DNA from: Desulfobacteraceae bacterium 4572_123
GTDB lineage: Bacteria > Desulfobacterota > Desulfobacteria > Desulfobacterales > 4572-123
NCBI GenBank assembly: GCA_002084545.1
Contig: NBLJ01000014.1
Coordinates: forward strand, 1-37,012
Direction of reading: 5' to 3'
Length of the DNA: 37,012 nucleotides
Position numbers and translations under genes: made by a program
Shown here: positions 7,873-15,924 of the stretch, piece by piece
Position numbering within the stretch: the stretch's first letter is position 1
Layout of the letters: each line of letters starts with the position of its first letter
Notes under the pieces: model-generated
The model's database searches: none
What the model saw: only the letters and a program-made list of their open reading frames with translations
What the model was told of the DNA's origin: nothing

Positions 7873-8805
7873 CTAGGCAAACAAGCTGGAAACTTTGTTG
7901 CGTCCCGCATCTTTGGATGTATACATGGCCTTGTCGGCGCGCTTGATAAATTTAACCAGATCTTCTTTAAAAATATATTCGGTAACACCGATGCTGATGG
8001 TTACTACTGTCACTACCCCTAGCTTGGGCTGCATTTTTTCAGCAGCCACTGAACGCCTGATTCTGTCAGCCACGGTTACAGCTTCCCGTCCGCTGGTCTC
8101 CGGGAGAATAATCGTAAATTCCTCTCCGCCGTACCGGTAGGCGGAGTCCATCATTCGCAGGCAGCTCTTTATTTTTTCCCCGATCTTAATCAGAACTTTA
8201 TCGCCTTCCAGGTGGCCGTAGGCGTCATTATAGTCTTTAAAATGGTCGATATCCAGCAAAAGAAGCGACAGGGGGTGTTTGTATCGATTTGACCGGTCCA
8301 CCTCTATTTTAAGCTGGTTATAAAAATATCTGGAATTGTATAGTTTCGTAAGTCCGTCGGTTATGGCCAGCTTTTGCATCCTGTCCAGCATATGATCCCG
8401 CTCCAGGGTGAGATGACGTTCCTTCAAAACTCTTTTCAGTCGAAGAAGCAGTTCTTCAAAGCGGACCGGTTTGAATACCAGATCGCTGGCTCCCTTGTTA
8501 ATGGCTTCTTCATAGGAATAATCACCGCTGTATCCTGTCATCACAATCACATCGGCGTCATAGTCTCTGATAATTTTATCGGTCAGTTCAAGACCATCCA
8601 TACCGCCAAGCATGATATCGGTGATAACAACCTGAATCGCATTTGATCGTAAAATTTCAAGGGCCATTTCAGCACTGGAGGCCGAAAATGTATGATACCC
8701 TGAGATTTCAATAAATTCGCGCATTGAATCCCGGATGGCATCATCATCGTCGACAATTAGAATTTTAATATCCATTTTCGATTGTGAAAGCATCTCTTTT
8801 TTCAT
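7873..8805 (-). CDS. Response regulator with GGDEF diguanylate cyclase output
   Basis: The 310-residue protein has an N-terminal receiver domain with acidic pocket DDDD at 19-22, phospho-acceptor Asp63 in ITDIML, and the switch and lysine region FKPV at 111-114. A helical linker follows, then a GGDEF domain with the active-site motif GGEEF at 226-230. An inhibitory c-di-GMP site RxxD (RMMD, 217-220) lies exactly five residues upstream. It is predicted to make c-di-GMP from GTP upon phosphorylation, with product inhibition. No transmembrane segment and no partner kinase are nearby. The first ATG is given, but the internal ATG at residue 11 (MDIKILIVDDD) is an equally good start because neither has a clear Shine-Dalgarno site. 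Confidence 0.93.
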   Translation of the reverse strand: MKKEMLSQSKMDIKILIVDDDDAIRDSMREFIEISGYHTFSASSAEMALEILRSNAIQVVITDIMLGGMDGLELTDKIIRDYDADVIVMTGYSGDYSYEEAINKGASDLVFKPVRFEELLLRLKRVLKERHLTLERDHMLDRMQKLAITDGLTKLYNSRYFYNQLKIEVDRSNRYKHPLSLLLLDIDHFKDYNDAYGHLEGDKVLIKIGEKIKSCLRMMDSAYRYGGEEFTIILPETSGREAVTVADRIRRSVAAEKMQPKLGVVTVVTISIGVTEYIFKEDLVKFIKRADKAMYTSKDAGRNKVSSLFA

Positions 8806-8881
8806 AATTTAAAACCAGCCGCAAAAGGTGGAGAATAGTCGCGTATGTGTTTAACAAATAAGACAAATTTTTAAAGGCTAC

Positions 8882-8910
8882 AGCATAACCATAAAGAAAT
8901 AATGTGTCAA
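8882..8910 (-). promoter_or_regulatory. Promoter of the GGDEF regulator gene
   Basis: On the minus strand TTGACA (8905-8910) is followed after exactly 17 nt by TATGCT (8882-8887). The predicted start near 8875 gives a leader of about 70 nt. Confidence 0.6.
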
Positions 8911-9073
8911 CCGACTTTTCCTCCGCAAACGCAGGACAAACATGTTTGATTTTTGTAGAGCCGGGCGATCTATCTTTTTTTGACACTATTTATCCGAATG
9001 AACATAATCGACACCAAAGCCCTCAATGAGCCGAAGCATCTGGAAATAACTGCCGAACACCTGCCGATGAGCA

Positions 9074-10080
9074 TCAAAAATATTCCAGCTTGCGCCGATA
9101 CGGGCCCAGTCGCTGTTTCTCAAAACCGATAAAAAAGGCCAGCAGGGCCGGAATCACAAACAGGGTAAACACCCTGGACAGGGGCAGTAAAAAATTCCAC
9201 TGCAGGGCTTGATATGTCTGCGTCAGCTTGTCGGCATTGCCCCCGATATTGACTTGTACCCCTTGTAATCTGCCACTGGTGTCCATTTGAGACACCAGCC
9301 CTTCGATGGCCTCCATGGCTGATTGCAGTGCAAGCGTTGCAGGAGGAGTCATCTCCAGCCGGATATTACGCTTTTTCTCCAGATGGTCGATCTGGTAACC
9401 GCCGTCAGGGCGGCCCTTTCCCATTTCCGACTCAAAAATACCCGGCTGAATGCTGACTCCGAACATACCGGGAATCGATGCGATGATGCGGTTCATCAGG
9501 GGCATCAGTTTGCGGACCTCGGTTTCACGCTCATCGATGCAGGTGACCCCGAACATGTTGATCATGTCCGCGGCAACGTAAAAGGTGTCTTTGATCCGGG
9601 GAAAGCCGTCCCTGCCGTCCTCTTTCATGTAAGGCGCGAGCTGGTCATATATATAAGTTTCCACTTCGTGGCGCTTGGCGGCGGAATCCCCCGGGGAGGC
9701 ACCAGAATATTCATGATGATGTTCTGGTTTCCCTGGGGCAGGTACTCGGCCTTGGGTATCAGAATCCAGACCATAACCAGGGAAAGTGCGGTAAAGCATA
9801 TATATTTTTTTGAAACAAATTCGATATCGCCACGATCAAACTGACGAAAAAACCACCGGCCCGGTTCACGACACCGGGTTTATCCTTCTTTTTAAGACCC
9901 GATTTTCGATAAAGCAGGTTCATGGCCGAGATCGGTATGGCCAGGGCCGTAACCAGGGTCGAGCGAACGCTGCGCAAAAACAAAAGCAGCACGCAGATGG
10001 CCAGGAGCCCGCCGACGAACACATTCCGCTTGACGATACTGATGGCTTTGAGAATGTAAGGGGCTTCATCATAGTTCCAT
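9074..10080 (-). pseudogene. Relic of an RND efflux permease
   Basis: Recognisable pieces of a hydrophobe/amphiphile RND pump occur in the right order but in three frames with large gaps. They are YDEAPYILKAISIVKRNVF with a TM2-type segment (about 9940-10073), then ALPHFPWL-type sequence whose true frame reads LIPKAEYLPQGNQNIIMN (about 9700-9790). Next comes the periplasmic region MINMFGVTCIDERETEVRK to PPATLALQSAMEAIEG, and finally the C-terminal FTLFVIPALLAFFIGFE. The first transmembrane helix, TM3-6, part of the second periplasmic loop and TM8-11 are missing. About 300 codons remain of an expected 1,030 or so, so it cannot form a pump. It lies downstream of an adaptor-gene relic, the usual operon order. 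Confidence 0.85.
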
Positions 10081-10290
10081 TTATTCGCTGTTCACGCAGT
10101 GTAAAGCGCAGACCGTCATATGCCTTTTCACTGGCGGCCTCCTCCGGATAGAGAGTTTCATATCGTTTGAGGTCTTTTTCCACATTTTCGATCTGTACAT
10201 CCATCTGCCCTATCCGGGTCTGGGCGAGCTGGATCTCCTTTTCGATAAAATCGGTATTGAGCCGGACCAGGATATCACCTTTTAATTGTC
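10081..10290 (-). pseudogene. Relic of an RND/HlyD-type periplasmic adaptor gene
   Basis: On the minus strand the frame reads GDILVRLNTDFIEKEIQLAQ followed by a heptad-rich stretch ending in DLRKY-type and SEKAYDGLRFTLREQ sequence. This is typical of the lipoyl edge and coiled-coil hairpin of membrane-fusion (adaptor) proteins. Only about 65 residues survive. They run through a deletion junction near 10080 directly into the truncated permease relic. The N-terminal signal sequence, the return helix, the beta-barrel and the whole C-terminus are gone. A stop codon near 10288 closes the frame upstream. Confidence 0.7.
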
Positions 10291-10344
10291 AAAAGTTTTG
10301 ATGCAGTATTTGCATATATTGTCAAAAAGAGCTATTTAAAAATA

Positions 10345-12174
10345 ATGAAAAGTATTGTTCTAATATCCACGCCATGGCCTCTTTTCAGCCGGCCCTCTAT
10401 ACAGCTCGGTACCTTGAAATCATATCTGAAGCGGGAAATTCCCACTCTGGATATGAAGGCTCATCATTTTTATTTTAAATTAGCAACGGTTATCGGCTAT
10501 CCCCTATATCGTGAAATTTCCGAAAAAACCTGGCTGGCTGAATCCGTTTACGCGGCTCTGTTATATCCCGAGCGATTCGATGCTATTCAAACTTTATTCT
10601 ACAGGGAAGCAAAGGGTACTCCGCTGTCGGCTGAGGTTGACTTTAAAAAATTGATACATCAGGTAGCCGGCGTTACCGATGAATTTATCCACAGCGTTCA
10701 CTGGGACCGTTTCGGACTGGCAGGCTTTTCAATCTGTTTTTGTCAGCTCACATCCTCTTTGTATTGCATACGATCCATAAAGAGAAAATTCCCACATCTT
10801 GCCATCGTCGTCGGCGGGTCCATGTTTGCGGGAGATTCCATCAAAGACCTTTTTACTATATTCCCGGAAATCGATTTTGTTGTCAACGGAGAAGGAGAAC
10901 AGCCCCTGAGCGGACTGGTCCGCCATTTGAGGGATTCGGCCGATCCTGAAAAGATCTCCCGTATCCCCGGAATCGTTACTTCACGGCGTTTCAATGATAA
11001 AAATCCGGTCACCCTCAGTCAGGTGACGGACCTGGGCGATCTGCCGGTTCCGGATTATGACGATTATTTTCAACTGATGGAATCAGTTGCCCCGGGAAAA
11101 AGCTTTTTCCCGACACTGCCTGCCGAAGCATCCCGCGGATGTCGATGGCAGACTGCCAATGCAGGGCATTCGGGCTGTGCCTTCTGCAATTTAAATCGTA
11201 ACTGGCAGGGATACCGGTGCAAAGGCCCAAAACAGGTAACTGCGGAAATCGATCATCTCACTTCAAAATATCGCAATCTCTCCGTGGCATTCATGGACAA
11301 TCTAATGCCGATCAAAACCGCGATGGAGATGTTCGATCATATGGCCGGATTAAAAAAAGATCTGGGCCTGTTTTGTGAACTCAGGGCCACTACTCCGAAA
11401 CGGATACTGGAAAAGATGAACTCTGCCGGCGTCAACAAGGTCCAGATCGGTATCGAAGCCCTCAGTTCCCGACTGCTTGAAAAATTAAACAAAGGGACTA
11501 CCGCCATTCAGAATCTGGAAATCATGAAGCACTGTGAGGGGCTTGGTATCGTCAATAACGCCAATTTGATACTGCATTTTCCAGGCAGCGATGTCGAGGA
11601 CATGAATGAAACCCTGCAAAATCTTGAGTTTGCCACTTTCTTTCGACCTCTGAGGCTGGTTCATTTCTGGCTCGGACAGGGAAGCGCGGTATATGAAAAC
11701 CCTGCAGCCTTTGGCGTCAAGGCGGTTTTTAATCATCCGAATTATGCAAAAATTTTCCCGGAAGATATCCATCGTCACATGATCTTTATGATCCAGGGGT
11801 ATCGCGGCGACATGGGATATCAGAAAAAGCTGTGGCGGCCGGTTGAGCAAAAGGTCCGTGCCTGGGGAAAAGCATATGCCCGGATTCATCAGACCGGCGG
11901 CGATACGCCGATTTTGAGTTATCGGGATGGAAAAAATTTTATGATAATCCGCCAGCGACGGCTTTCAGGCGCCCCCTTCACCCATCGCCTGGAAGGCCTT
12001 TCCAGAAAGATTTACCTGTTTTGCGGACAACATCGATCACTGAAGAGAATTCTTCATCAATTTCAGGGGCTGACCGAAGACAGGCTGATGCCTTTTTTAA
12101 AAATGATGACGGATAAAAAATTGATGTTTGAAGAAAACAGGGAATACCTGAGCCTGGCAGTTCCGGTGAGATAA
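10345..12174 (+). CDS. B12-binding radical SAM protein, RiPP maturase-like
   Basis: The 609-residue protein resembles the RiPP maturation radical SAM family 1 (rSAM_ocin_1 type). It has a long N-terminal segment with TWLAESVYAALLYPERF, then a cobalamin-binding Rossmann domain (FGLAGFSICFCQ ... VVGGSMFAG ... VNGEGE, about 122-185). A radical SAM barrel with cysteines 266, 278 and 281 follows (SRGCRWQTANAGHSGCAFCN). Later motifs include AFMDNLMP, VQIGIEALSS and LVHFWLGQGSAVYENPAAFG. The first two cysteines are 11 residues apart instead of 3, or about 7 in close relatives. Such enzymes C-methylate or epimerise ribosomal peptides, but no precursor peptide, protease or exporter is adjacent, so the substrate is unknown. 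It starts just beside the RND relic. The Shine-Dalgarno site is weak. Confidence 0.82.
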   Translation: MKSIVLISTPWPLFSRPSIQLGTLKSYLKREIPTLDMKAHHFYFKLATVIGYPLYREISEKTWLAESVYAALLYPERFDAIQTLFYREAKGTPLSAEVDFKKLIHQVAGVTDEFIHSVHWDRFGLAGFSICFCQLTSSLYCIRSIKRKFPHLAIVVGGSMFAGDSIKDLFTIFPEIDFVVNGEGEQPLSGLVRHLRDSADPEKISRIPGIVTSRRFNDKNPVTLSQVTDLGDLPVPDYDDYFQLMESVAPGKSFFPTLPAEASRGCRWQTANAGHSGCAFCNLNRNWQGYRCKGPKQVTAEIDHLTSKYRNLSVAFMDNLMPIKTAMEMFDHMAGLKKDLGLFCELRATTPKRILEKMNSAGVNKVQIGIEALSSRLLEKLNKGTTAIQNLEIMKHCEGLGIVNNANLILHFPGSDVEDMNETLQNLEFATFFRPLRLVHFWLGQGSAVYENPAAFGVKAVFNHPNYAKIFPEDIHRHMIFMIQGYRGDMGYQKKLWRPVEQKVRAWGKAYARIHQTGGDTPILSYRDGKNFMIIRQRRLSGAPFTHRLEGLSRKIYLFCGQHRSLKRILHQFQGLTEDRLMPFLKMMTDKKLMFEENREYLSLAVPVR

Positions 12175-12200
12175 GCTATCAGCTAATTACTCAACACCTA

Positions 12201-12404
12201 TTAGTAATGCGGCGGGGGGCTTTCTTCGTCCTGATTACGGATAATAGACGGCAGAATTACTTTTGTATGCTCTTCAAGGGCAATGAGTTTTTTCAGGATT
12301 TCATCGATCTGGTTTTGCTGTTTTGTAACAACATCGTTGAGATCCTCAATTATTTTTTCCTGGTAGATCAGTTTTGTCTCCAGGTATTCGAATCGTTTTG
12401 TCAT
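12201..12404 (-). CDS. slyX: SlyX family protein
   Basis: This 67-residue, almost entirely coiled-coil protein has the family hallmarks. The N-terminus is heptad-rich (RFEYLETKLIYQEKIIEDLN), followed by VVTKQQNQIDEI and the C-terminal PPPHY. SlyX proteins are small cytoplasmic proteins of unknown function that probably oligomerise. GGGGGAAG 4-5 nt before the ATG supports the start. The gene converges with the radical SAM gene, 26 nt away, and has no same-strand partner close by. Confidence 0.9.
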   Translation of the reverse strand: MTKRFEYLETKLIYQEKIIEDLNDVVTKQQNQIDEILKKLIALEEHTKVILPSIIRNQDEESPPPHY

Positions 12405-12473
12405 TACACTTCCCCCATCGAGAACTCGCGAACCACCGGATCAATCTTTCCGGAAACAACAAATTGCAAGCAT

Positions 12474-12553
12474 CAAATCTCAAATAAACTCCAAATTACA
12501 ATAGCCGATAGCCAGCCCTTGTTTGTTATTTGCTTTCTGGTGATTGAGATTTG
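12474..12553. repeat. Imperfect inverted repeat, possible miniature element
   Basis: The arms CAAATCTCAA (12474-12483) and TTGAGATTTG (12544-12553) are perfectly complementary. Inside them, CAAATAA-type words on the left face TTATTTG-type words on the right, giving a long imperfect foldback in a gene-free stretch. It has no coding potential. A dispersed non-autonomous repeat is plausible but unproven. Confidence 0.4.
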
Positions 12554-12611
12554 TTTATCAATTGTGGCTTGACACATATAAGAACCTAATCAATTGAATA
12601 TTCATACTTTT

Positions 12612-12950
12612 TTATATCTGGATATCTTCCACTACAAAAGGGATAAAGCGGATTCCGATGCTTTTTTTCTTTACCCATATGCGGGCCATGGTAATGGTTT
12701 CACCATCTATATTGACGATAGCCGGCATCTCCTCGGCGCAGGAAATATCATTTGTTTTGAATTCGTAATAGGAAGTGCCTGCGCTGTCCGGTTCTGTTAT
12801 TAAAACAACTTTTTTAGAATCATAAGGATGCTTTTTCAAAAGCCCGGAAAAAGGAATGTGTGTTTTTCTTAATTCCTGGATGTTTTTAGGTTTTTTGTAA
12901 GTCTGGATCTCTAATGTTTCCGCTTTTTGTAAAAAAAATGAGCTTGGCAT
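12612..12950 (-). CDS. Small conserved-looking protein of unknown function
   Basis: The 112-residue product is not recognised. The ATG at 12950 (MPSSFFLQKAETLEI) is chosen because AAGGGAG lies 8 nt upstream; an ATG eight codons earlier lacks this. The protein is soluble, without signal peptide or transmembrane helix, Lys-rich in the first half, and ends in beta-rich sequence (TITMARIWVKKKSIGIRF). It contains a single cysteine (DISCAEEM). It follows the NifU-like scaffold gene by 50 nt on the same strand, so the two are probably co-transcribed. A link to iron-sulfur metabolism is only a guess. Confidence 0.65.
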   Translation of the reverse strand: MPSSFFLQKAETLEIQTYKKPKNIQELRKTHIPFSGLLKKHPYDSKKVVLITEPDSAGTSYYEFKTNDISCAEEMPAIVNIDGETITMARIWVKKKSIGIRFIPFVVEDIQI

Positions 12951-13000
12951 AACATCTGCTCCCTTGCGAGACAAATATCTTTATTAACCGCTTTATAAGT

Positions 13001-13492
13001 TCAGCCGTTTGAGCATTGAGGATTTCCATCACCGATCCGATGATTTGTGATTCCGGCCGGCCGAGCTTCATGATTCCCGGCGGCATTGGCCGGATCATGC
13101 GTTGCCGAATGTTCCTGATAATTTGTAAGGGCAAGATAAAGGGCGCCGGCGGCTACCTCGGCACAGTGAATTTCAGCCGCCGGCAGGGTTCCCAGATATT
13201 CAAGAACCTTTTCAGGTGTGATCTCCCAGGCTTCCTCCAAAGTTTTTTTCACGGCCAGATCAGCAATCGTGTTGGCACAGGCATTGGTATTCATACAGCC
13301 GTTGATTTCATATGAAACGGCTTGAATCCTTGCGTCTTTCACGGTTAAGAATATTTCGACACTGTCGCCGCAGGCACCGGTGCGCTTGCCGTATCCGTCC
13401 GGATTTACAACCCTCTCTCGACGATCGGTGCGAAAGGCCATTTCAAGGTACTGCATTGAATGTTCCTGCCAGAAATCAAAATCTTTTCCCAT
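13001..13492 (-). CDS. NifU/IscU-like iron-sulfur cluster scaffold protein
   Basis: The 163-residue protein matches the NifU N-terminal/IscU scaffold fold, on which 2Fe-2S or 4Fe-4S clusters are built before transfer. The conserved ligands are present: Cys41 and Asp43 in GACGDS, Cys66 and Cys72 in NGCMNTNACANTIADL, and Cys110 in HCAEVAAGAL. After residue 125 there is a polar 38-residue tail, rich in Asn, His and Ala, not typical of IscU. No cysteine desulfurase lies nearby. AGGAAA about 11 nt upstream supports the ATG. It is expressed from its own promoter at 13555-13583 and is probably co-transcribed with the small gene downstream. Confidence 0.85.
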   Translation of the reverse strand: MGKDFDFWQEHSMQYLEMAFRTDRRERVVNPDGYGKRTGACGDSVEIFLTVKDARIQAVSYEINGCMNTNACANTIADLAVKKTLEEAWEITPEKVLEYLGTLPAAEIHCAEVAAGALYLALTNYQEHSATHDPANAAGNHEARPAGITNHRIGDGNPQCSNG

Positions 13493-13554
13493 TTTTGCAA
13501 ATTTCCTGAATCATTATCCATTGAACATATCCAACAGCTTTGAAATCAACTGTA

Positions 13555-13583
13555 AAAATATAAACAGGCATCCGGTTTGTCAA
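13555..13583 (-). promoter_or_regulatory. Promoter of the NifU-like gene
   Basis: On the minus strand TTGACA (13578-13583) is followed after 17 nt by TATTTT (13555-13560). The start near 13548 gives a 55-nt leader. No IscR-type palindrome was recognised. Confidence 0.65.
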
Positions 13584-13624
13584 GCTGCAAAAAACCGAAC
13601 AAGACAGGGTAAAAGCATATAACC

Positions 13625-13680
13625 TTGACGCAGTGTTCCGTGCGTCAAAGTTTCCCAATGCATCCGGCAGTGTCGGATGC
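13625..13680 (-). terminator. Two consecutive hairpins after ygiQ
   Basis: The first hairpin pairs TTGACGCA (13625-13632) with TGCGTCAA (13641-13648). The second pairs GCATCCG (13660-13666) with CGGATGC (13674-13680). They lie between the ygiQ stop and the NifU-like promoter. Neither has a U-tract, so they may be processing or 3'-end-stabilising structures rather than true terminators. Confidence 0.4.
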
Positions 13681-13697
13681 GCTCAGGGCCGGCCGGA

Positions 13698-15179
13698 TTA
13701 ACCGGTTACGATACTTTTCTGATACTCTTTTTTTCCAGGATTTTTTTCCACAAACAGCCTTTCCCGGGTAAACGGATCCATTTGAGTACAATACATCAGG
13801 GTCGAATAGGTAGAAGGGGTCGGCGTGAATATCTGGACCTGTTCGGGACGGATGCGGAGTTCGCGGGTTGAAAATGATGCAAGATTTTTCATATCCTTTT
13901 CAGTGCACCCCGGGTGGGCCGCAATCATATAGTAACTTAAAAATTGCTGTTTGCCCGCATCTTGAGTGAATTTGAAAAAAAGATCCTTGAAGGCCACCAG
14001 AGGGGCACGGCCGCATTTGCCCATTTTTTTCAGCACGGATTCTTCCGAGTGCTCGGGCGCCACTTTAAGCTGACCCGAGGTGTGATGAATAACAATTTCA
14101 TTCAGGTAACGGGCACCGTTTTTTTTGTCCGCCAGCAACAGATCATACCGCAGGCCCGACGCCACAAAAACTTTTTTTACCCCCTTGATACTGCGTATTT
14201 CCCGAAGCAGGGCCAACTGCCGGCCGTGGTCTATTTTTAACACCGGGCAGATTTCAGGGAACAGGCAGCGCCGGTCCGGGCAGGGGCCGTCCTTCAATTT
14301 TTTAGTACACTCATATCCGTACATGTTTGCGGTGGGACCGCCTGCATCCAGGATATAGCCTTTAAAATCAGGATATCGGCTAAGCAGTTCAGCTTCTTTT
14401 AAAATGGACCTCCGGCTGCGCCACTGGATTGTGCGGCCCTGATGAACGGCAATCGCACAGAAATTGCATTCGCCGTAACACCCCCTATGGGTGGTCAGGG
14501 AAAACTTGATGGTAGCCAGGGCCTTCACGTGGCCCTGCTTTTTATAAAAAGGATGCAGATCACGCTCGAAATCCAGGTCATGGACCTCATCGAGTTCGAT
14601 ACCTGCTATATCCTTTGGATTTTTACCTGCACGCAGGTGCCGGCAAAGGGCCACCACCGCCTTTTCCCCCATGCCGTAAACCAGATAATCGGCCCGTGCA
14701 TCAAACAGAATCGATCGCCTGACCCTGTTCGACCAGAAATCATAATGAGCAATCCGCCTGAGACTGGCTTCGATACCGCCAAGTACAATGGGACAGGTAT
14801 CCTTAAAATATCGGCGAATCTGGTTGGCGTAGACGATAACGGCCCGGTCCGGGCGTCGAGTGTTGCTGCCGCCCGGGGTGTAATCATCTTTTTTGCGCCG
14901 TTTTTTTAAGGCTGTATAATTGGCCACCATGGAATCAATGCTTCCGCCGGAGATACCCCAGAAAAGATGCGGTTCTCCCAGCCGGGAGATATCCTTATCC
15001 GAATGGACATCCGGCTGAGCAATTACCGCCACCTTAAATCCGGCCGCGGCCAGGACCTTGCCTATAACGGCAATTCCCATGAACGGGCTGTCAATGTAGC
15101 TGTCCCCGGTGACGAGAATGACATCGGCTTTTTCCCAGCCCAGGCGGTTCATTTCGGTTCGGGTGGTCGGAAGAAACAT
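13698..15179 (-). CDS. YgiQ family radical SAM protein
   Basis: This 493-residue protein belongs to the YgiQ (UPF0313) radical SAM family, whose reaction is unknown. It carries the canonical CX3CX2C cluster motif at residues 234-241 (HRGCYGECNFCAIAVHQG). It also has the family stretches DVILVTGDSYIDSPFMG near the N-terminus, VYANQIRRYFKDTCPIVLGG, and VAPEHSEESVLKKMGK and FTPTPSTYSTLMY near the C-terminus. The frame runs 34 codons further upstream, but that part overlaps livF and has no family resemblance. The start is therefore set at MFLPTTRTEMNRLGW. It is shorter than enterobacterial YgiQ, which has a long disordered tail. It follows livF by 37 nt and may be read through from the liv operon. 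Confidence 0.9.
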   Translation of the reverse strand: MFLPTTRTEMNRLGWEKADVILVTGDSYIDSPFMGIAVIGKVLAAAGFKVAVIAQPDVHSDKDISRLGEPHLFWGISGGSIDSMVANYTALKKRRKKDDYTPGGSNTRRPDRAVIVYANQIRRYFKDTCPIVLGGIEASLRRIAHYDFWSNRVRRSILFDARADYLVYGMGEKAVVALCRHLRAGKNPKDIAGIELDEVHDLDFERDLHPFYKKQGHVKALATIKFSLTTHRGCYGECNFCAIAVHQGRTIQWRSRRSILKEAELLSRYPDFKGYILDAGGPTANMYGYECTKKLKDGPCPDRRCLFPEICPVLKIDHGRQLALLREIRSIKGVKKVFVASGLRYDLLLADKKNGARYLNEIVIHHTSGQLKVAPEHSEESVLKKMGKCGRAPLVAFKDLFFKFTQDAGKQQFLSYYMIAAHPGCTEKDMKNLASFSTRELRIRPEQVQIFTPTPSTYSTLMYCTQMDPFTRERLFVEKNPGKKEYQKSIVTG

Positions 15180-15216
15180 TTGGATATGTTTATTTTGTGA
15201 TGCTTGTAATTGTAAG

Positions 15217-15924
15217 CTAAATTCCCAGGTAGGCTTTCTGAACGTCCGCATTTGAAAGCAGATTCGATGCTGAATCCGCAAGGGTTATACGGCCGTTTTC
15301 CATGACATAGCCCCGGTGGGCTACCTTCAGGGCCAGATTCGCATTCTGTTCAACCAGAAAAATAGTGGTTTTATTTTCAATATTCACTTTTTTGATGATC
15401 TCGAATATCTGTTTGACCACCAGAGGTGCAAGGCCCAGGGAGGGTTCATCCAGCAGCAGAAGTCTGGGTTTGGCCATCAGTGCCCTGGATATGGCCAGCA
15501 TCTGCTGCTCACCGCCGCTTAAAGTGCCGCCCGCCTGATGCCGGCGTTCCGCCAGAATAGGAAAAAGGGTGTACACATAATCGATGTCGTTTTTGAGATT
15601 TTCCTTGTCATTGCGAAGAAAAGCCCCCATATCCAGATTTTCCCTGACGCTCAGATAGGGAAATATCCGGCGTCCTTCAGGTACCTGGCAGATTCCCAGG
15701 GACACTATTTTGTCCGGGATCATATCCTGAATCGGTTCTCCCCTGAAAAAAATTTCTCCGGATCTGGGCGGGGCAATGCCGGATATCGACATAAGCGTTG
15801 TTGTCTTGCCTGCACCATTAGCACCGATAAGGGTGATAATTTCGCCTTCGGATATGTCGATACTGACACCTTTCAAGGCCTGAATGTTACCATAATAGGT
15901 CTGTATATTTTTTAGATTAAGCAT
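15217..15924 (-). CDS. livF: Branched-chain amino acid ABC transporter ATPase LivF
   Basis: LivF is one of the two ATPases that drive Leu, Ile and Val import through LivHM. The 235-residue product has Walker A GANGAGKT, Q-loop region ICQVPEGRRIFPYL (the EGRRIFP motif is typical of LivF), signature LSGGEQQM, Walker B LLLLDEP, and the H-loop region FLVEQNANLAL. It ends in KAYLGI, as LivF proteins usually do. Its ATG overlaps the livG stop by 8 nt (ATGCTTAA), implying translational coupling. It is the last transporter gene of the operon. Confidence 0.96.
   Translation of the reverse strand: MLNLKNIQTYYGNIQALKGVSIDISEGEIITLIGANGAGKTTTLMSISGIAPPRSGEIFFRGEPIQDMIPDKIVSLGICQVPEGRRIFPYLSVRENLDMGAFLRNDKENLKNDIDYVYTLFPILAERRHQAGGTLSGGEQQMLAISRALMAKPRLLLLDEPSLGLAPLVVKQIFEIIKKVNIENKTTIFLVEQNANLALKVAHRGYVMENGRITLADSASNLLSNADVQKAYLGI

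Noticed and set aside
12201-12404. slyX considered as a RiPP precursor next to the radical SAM gene
   Set aside because: It is a standard SlyX coiled-coil with the PPPHY tail, on the opposite strand and without a leader or core peptide character.
12886-13134. 82-codon open frame overlapping the 3' end of the NifU-like gene
   Set aside because: It overlaps two supported genes in a different frame and has no ribosome-binding site. The NifU-like frame has the conserved cysteines.
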